Source of the DNA: Xanthomonas euroxanthea
GTDB lineage: Bacteria > Pseudomonadota > Gammaproteobacteria > Xanthomonadales > Xanthomonadaceae
Assembly: GCF_900476395.1 (NCBI RefSeq)
Contig: NZ_UIHB01000007.1
Coordinates: 1-64,000, forward strand
DNA length: 64,000 nucleotides
Reading direction: 5' to 3'
Shown piece by piece: positions 60,325 through 64,000 of the stretch (position 1 is its first letter; every line of letters starts with the position of its first letter). The notes under the pieces were generated by a model that saw only the letters and a program-made list of their open reading frames with translations, did not search any database and was not told where the DNA came from. The position numbers and the translations under genes were made by a program.

Positions 60325-62304
60325 TCAGTGCTCCACCGCCGCCGACCCGGCGGGTGCCTTGTAGGCGATCAGGCGCGGCGCGTCGGCGATGAAGCGGTCC
60401 AGCACGCCATCGGCAATCTTGACCGGGCCCCCGAAGCGCGTGGCGCCGGGAATCGAGACGATTGCTGCGGCTTCGGCCGCGATCCGCTTGGCATCGGCAA
60501 ACGCAACGGACGCCTGCGCGTCACCACGATTGGCGGCATCCAGCCCGGCCGCGGTCTGCTGCAGCGCGCGGCCCCAGCCGTCCATCGCTTCCAGCCAGGG
60601 ACGCGACTGTTCCGCAAAGCCCTTGTCGGCCACGCCCGTACGGATGATCTGCGGCGCAGCCGCGAACGCGTCCGCCGTGCGCGCCAGTTCGGCGATGGCC
60701 TGGCTGCGCGCTGCCGCATCGCCGAGCGCAATCGTCTCGCGTACATGGTCGAGCACGGCCTTCAGGCGCGGTGCCTGTTCCTGCCACGGCTGGCTGCCGA
60801 AGGTTGGCGCCAGATGCTGGGTATCGAAGAAGGTCAGCAGCGCGGCGGTCACCTGCGCGTCGCCACCGGCCAGGTCGCGCGCGGCCGCGTGCCAGGTGCG
60901 CTGGGCGTCGTAGCCGGTGTCGTTCCATGCGAACGCGGTCAGCCCCATCACCGCGACCCGGCTGGGCACTTCCTGATTCATCGGGTTGGAGACGATGCCG
61001 GACAACTCCGCCGACAGGCCGGCTTCGCGCCGCGCATACGGGGCCATCAGCAGGCGCCCGGCCGAGGTTTCGAAATCGTTGACCGGGTAGTTGTCCCACA
61101 GCAGCGTCTTGCGGCCGAATGCCTTGGTGGCCGCGCGTGCATCGGGAATGGAAATGGCCGGCGGCACCACGTCGGTGCCGGTCCACTGCACCACGATCTT
61201 CGGGTCCAGGTGCTTGCGCAGCGCTTCCTTGTACGGGCTTTCCTTGGCGTCGTAGTACTCGGTCGGCACCATGATCAGTTCCGAAGACGCATCGTGGCGG
61301 GCCACCAGGTCGGCCTGCACCAGATTGAGCAGGTACGACTGCGCGATGCCGGCCGCCTGCGCGCCGGACGCGCCGAAGGTGGTCTTGTCGCGCTCGCAGT
61401 TCCACTTGGTGTATTCGATATCGTCCAGCGCCACGTAGAAGCTACGCACGCCCAGCGCGCGGAAGGCATCGAACTTGCGCAGCAGTGCCTTGGCATCGGC
61501 CGGATCGGAGAAGCACACCGTCGGCCCCGGCGAGATCGCATAGACGAAGTCGACGTGATTGCGCTTGGCGGTGGCCGCCAGCTTGCCGAGCGCCTTCAGC
61601 GTCGCGGCCGGATACGCCTCGCGCCAGCGGTCGCGCGCATACGGGTCGTCCTTGGGGCTGTAGATGAAGGTATTGGCCTTGCTGCGGGCGAGAAATTCGA
61701 TGTGCTTGCTGCGGTCGGCCATCGACCATGGCGCGCCGTAGAAGCCTTCGATGGTGCCGCGGATCGGCATCGCCGGATGATCCTGGATCGCCAGGGCCGC
61801 AATGGCCGGGCGCTCGACCAGCTGGCGCAGCGTCTGCGCCGCATGGAACAGGCCATCGTTATCGTGGCCGGCCAGCGTGATCAGGCTGCCGGTGCCGCGC
61901 GCCACGCTGGCCAGCGTATAGCCCTCCGTGTGGGTGTCCTGCACCGCCTTGCTGCGCGTCAGCGCATCGCGCACCACTGCCGCCTCACCGGTGCCGAGCA
62001 CGATATGCGGGCGGTCGAGCGTGGCCGGCAGACGCGCCGCAGTGGCGATCTTGGTGACGCCGGCCGTGCCGAGGATGCGGCGCACCAACGCGACCGCCTC
62101 CGGATCTGCGCCCGGCGCCACCACCAGCACCACCGACCGACCCAGCGTGACCGTGCCGCCGTCCAGCGTGATCGCGACCGGCGTGGGGAAGATCGCCGGC
62201 TGGGTGACCGGCTGCGCCAGTGCGGGGACTGCCGCCGCTGCCAGGCCTGCTGCCAGCCACAGCGAGAGCGGGCGCAAGCCCGACGTTCCAGCGCGTCGCT
62301 TCAT
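60325..62304 (-). CDS. Exported GH84 beta-N-acetylhexosaminidase (hyaluronidase/O-GlcNAcase-like)
   Basis: A 659-residue glycoside hydrolase. Signal peptide to about residue 30 (PLSLWLAAGLAAAAVPALAQ). An N-terminal GH20b-like domain (about 35-165) precedes the catalytic GH84 barrel: GTIEGFYGAPWS, ANTFIYSPKDDPY and the catalytic Asp pair in YVALDDIEYTKW. A C-terminal helical region follows. It would release GlcNAc from glycans outside the cytoplasm, for example host glycoproteins or wall fragments. Two identical upstream boxes (62315, 62473) suggest regulated expression. Confidence 0.92.
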   Translation of the reverse strand: MKRRAGTSGLRPLSLWLAAGLAAAAVPALAQPVTQPAIFPTPVAITLDGGTVTLGRSVVLVVAPGADPEAVALVRRILGTAGVTKIATAARLPATLDRPHIVLGTGEAAVVRDALTRSKAVQDTHTEGYTLASVARGTGSLITLAGHDNDGLFHAAQTLRQLVERPAIAALAIQDHPAMPIRGTIEGFYGAPWSMADRSKHIEFLARSKANTFIYSPKDDPYARDRWREAYPAATLKALGKLAATAKRNHVDFVYAISPGPTVCFSDPADAKALLRKFDAFRALGVRSFYVALDDIEYTKWNCERDKTTFGASGAQAAGIAQSYLLNLVQADLVARHDASSELIMVPTEYYDAKESPYKEALRKHLDPKIVVQWTGTDVVPPAISIPDARAATKAFGRKTLLWDNYPVNDFETSAGRLLMAPYARREAGLSAELSGIVSNPMNQEVPSRVAVMGLTAFAWNDTGYDAQRTWHAAARDLAGGDAQVTAALLTFFDTQHLAPTFGSQPWQEQAPRLKAVLDHVRETIALGDAAARSQAIAELARTADAFAAAPQIIRTGVADKGFAEQSRPWLEAMDGWGRALQQTAAGLDAANRGDAQASVAFADAKRIAAEAAAIVSIPGATRFGGPVKIADGVLDRFIADAPRLIAYKAPAGSAAVEH

Positions 62305-62314
62305 CCCCGAACTC

Positions 62315-62489
62315 CGGTATTGAAATGGTATTAGGCCCTAGAGTAGGCAAGTCCTCGCGTGGCGACAAGCAGGCGCGGCCTTTTGGCGTCCTGGCTCGAT
62401 TTGGGAACGGCAAGCAGGGTGAAGCGCCTCAGGCGGATGCCGAGGCTGGCCTGTGGTGCCGGATCCGGTCTTCGGTATTGAAATGGTAT
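62315..62489. promoter_or_regulatory. Two identical 17-bp boxes upstream of the GH84 gene
   Basis: CGGTATTGAAATGGTAT occurs exactly at 62315-62331 (just before the GH84 start) and at 62473-62489, 158 bp apart, followed by TAG or GAG. Perfect reuse of a 17-mer upstream of a glycan hydrolase suggests operators for a carbohydrate-responsive regulator, possibly of a GlcNAc regulon; the regulator is not identified. The rest of the 62305-62773 gap has no supported gene. Confidence 0.55.
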
Positions 62490-62773
62490 GAGAACGCTGG
62501 CTGGCGGCTTATAGCAGCCTAGCTTGAGGAGCGCCCGCGCGACTGCGTCGAGGGCGACCCCGGCTCAGCATTGCGTGCCCACCTCAGCCGTCGACGGCCG
62601 CGTGCCACCCTGGAGGACGCAGTGACCGGCGATGCACTGCGCACGCCATGGCACTGCGTCGCCGCACTCAGCCGATCGTCGGTCGCCGACTGGCGCGGTA
62701 TGGTGTTCCGGCAAGCGGGCGGTTGCCCAGGCTCCAGGCGCACCGTCGCCGACGTCGCTGCCCGCCGGCGCGC

Positions 62774-63169
<396 letters not shown>

Positions 63170-63303
63170 TCACCCCATGGCGTACCGCCGTCACCGCGGC
63201 CGACAGCCGAATGGGACTATCCTTACCGCCTGCCGACTGCCTTGCCGATGTTCCGCGTGTCCCGGCCTGCACTAGGCTTCCTACGGACCTGCGGAGAACA
63301 CCC

Positions 63304-63582
63304 ATGATCGATTTCAACCAGCTCGACGACCTCGCCCGCCGCCTCAGCGACCTGGTGCCGCCGGGCCTGCGCCAATCGCGCGAAGAACTGCAGAGCACCT
63401 TCAAGGGCGCGCTGCAGGCCGGCCTGGGCAAGCTGGACCTGGTCACCCGCGAAGAGTTCGACGTGCAGCGCGCGGTGCTGCTGCGCACGCGCGAGAAACT
63501 CGACGCGCTGGAACAGGCCGTGGCCGCGCTGGAAGCCCGCGCGCCCGCGACGCCGCCCGCGGCGGCGCCCACCGCTCCCTGA
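63304..63582 (+). CDS. ubiK: Ubiquinone biosynthesis accessory factor UbiK (YqiC/BMFP family)
   Basis: A 92-residue protein: an amphipathic N-terminal helix (FNQLDDLARRLSDLVPPGL), then a coiled coil (FDVQRAVLLRTREKLDALEQAVAALEA) and a Pro/Ala tail. This matches UbiK, which binds UbiJ and lipids to assist ubiquinone synthesis, and is upstream of comM as in related genomes. The start at 63304 is chosen after a GGAGA site. Confidence 0.9.
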   Translation: MIDFNQLDDLARRLSDLVPPGLRQSREELQSTFKGALQAGLGKLDLVTREEFDVQRAVLLRTREKLDALEQAVAALEARAPATPPAAAPTAP

Positions 63583-63597
63583 CCAGGGCCTTCCATC

Positions 63598-64000
63598 ATG
63601 AGTCTGGCGCTGGTGCACAGCCGTGCCCGCGTGGGGGTGCATGCGCCTGAGGTTCGGGTGGAAGTGCACTTGTCCGGCGGGCTTCCCTCCACCCAGATCG
63701 TGGGCCTGCCCGAGGCTGCGGTACGCGAATCGCGCGAACGCGTGCGTGCGGCGCTGCTGTGTGCGCAGTTCGAATTTCCCGCCCGGCGCATCACCATCAA
63801 CCTGGCCCCGGCCGACTTGCCGAAGGAAGGCGGCCGCTTCGACCTGCCGATCGCCCTCGGCATCCTGGCCGCCAGCGGCCAGATCGATCGCCAAACCCTG
63901 GCCGATTACGAATTTCTCGGCGAGCTCGCGCTGACCGGCGAATTACGTGGCGTCGATGGCGTACTGCCGGCCGCCCTGGCTGCCGGGCAGGCCGGCAGAC
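63598..64000 (+). CDS. comM: ComM/YifB-family AAA+ ATPase, N-terminal part
   Basis: The first 134 codons of a Mg-chelatase-like ATPase: LALVHSRARVGVHAPEVRVEVHLSGGLPSTQIVGLPEAAVRESRERVRAAL and NLAPADLPKEGGRFDLPIALGILAASGQI are hallmarks of the ComM/YifB N-terminal domain. ComM promotes branch migration during natural transformation. The gene runs off the right edge before the AAA+ core. It is 15 bp after ubiK. Confidence 0.95.
   Translation, partial: MSLALVHSRARVGVHAPEVRVEVHLSGGLPSTQIVGLPEAAVRESRERVRAALLCAQFEFPARRITINLAPADLPKEGGRFDLPIALGILAASGQIDRQTLADYEFLGELALTGELRGVDGVLPAALAAGQAGR

Overview
The window is chromosomal DNA of a high-GC gammaproteobacterium of the Xanthomonadaceae, most likely a Xanthomonas. 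The evidence is the 16S 5' end, the gene order (rrn, tyrS, M23 peptidase, anmK; algC-type mutase, dut, coaBC, radC; speA, speE; glnB, ubiK, comM), the long fused phosphomannomutase, and the short GGGAAT-type repeats scattered between genes. The genus is inferred from these features; no database was searched.

Left backbone (1-20631). A 16S rRNA gene runs off the left edge on the minus strand, behind a boxA and three tandem near-identical promoters. Then follow tyrS, an M23 murein endopeptidase, anmK, an AmpG-type muropeptide permease (three peptidoglycan turnover/recycling functions close together), exonuclease III, pyrE, parA-parB, a bacterial SUFU-domain protein, a sugar epimerase / GT2 glycosyltransferase / LAB_N envelope cluster, a degenerate RAYT transposase beside two large palindromes, and a convergent algC-dut-coaBC operon.

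Island (about 20632-43165). radC is split: its 5' part lies at 20114-20631 and its 3' part, starting exactly at the conserved HNHPSG motif, at 43166-43330. Between them sits a 22.5 kb element whose right end carries a four-gene overlapping operon: three tyrosine recombinases and a small HTH/coiled-coil protein. That organisation and the radC target recall the Tn554 family (TnpA/TnpB/TnpC). The cargo looks like a defence island: a phage-type repressor, an odd class II-like tRNA gene flanked by hairpins, a DEDDh exonuclease with a small partner, a Cys/HNH nuclease-like protein, a complete type III CBASS operon (CD-NTase, HORMA Cap7, TRIP13-like Cap6, Cap4 nuclease-SAVED effector), and a two-gene locus coding for a PD-(D/E)XK-STAND NTPase of 1549 residues and a 1268-residue CHAT (caspase-like) protein. 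The last pair is the best candidate for an undescribed system. The modules differ visibly in base composition, which suggests stepwise assembly.

Right backbone (43331-64000). argS, an SPOR-domain envelope protein, a small exported protein, an SDR dehydrogenase, an OafA-type acyltransferase, a compact secondary-metabolite pair (single-module NRPS C-A-T-TE overlapping a UGT-type glycosyltransferase) under an AT-rich upstream region, divergent speA and speE for polyamine synthesis, a PH/SHOCT protein, a RIO-like kinase-fold protein, an exported GH84 hexosaminidase with two identical 17-bp upstream boxes, the PII protein gene, ubiK and the start of comM at the right edge.
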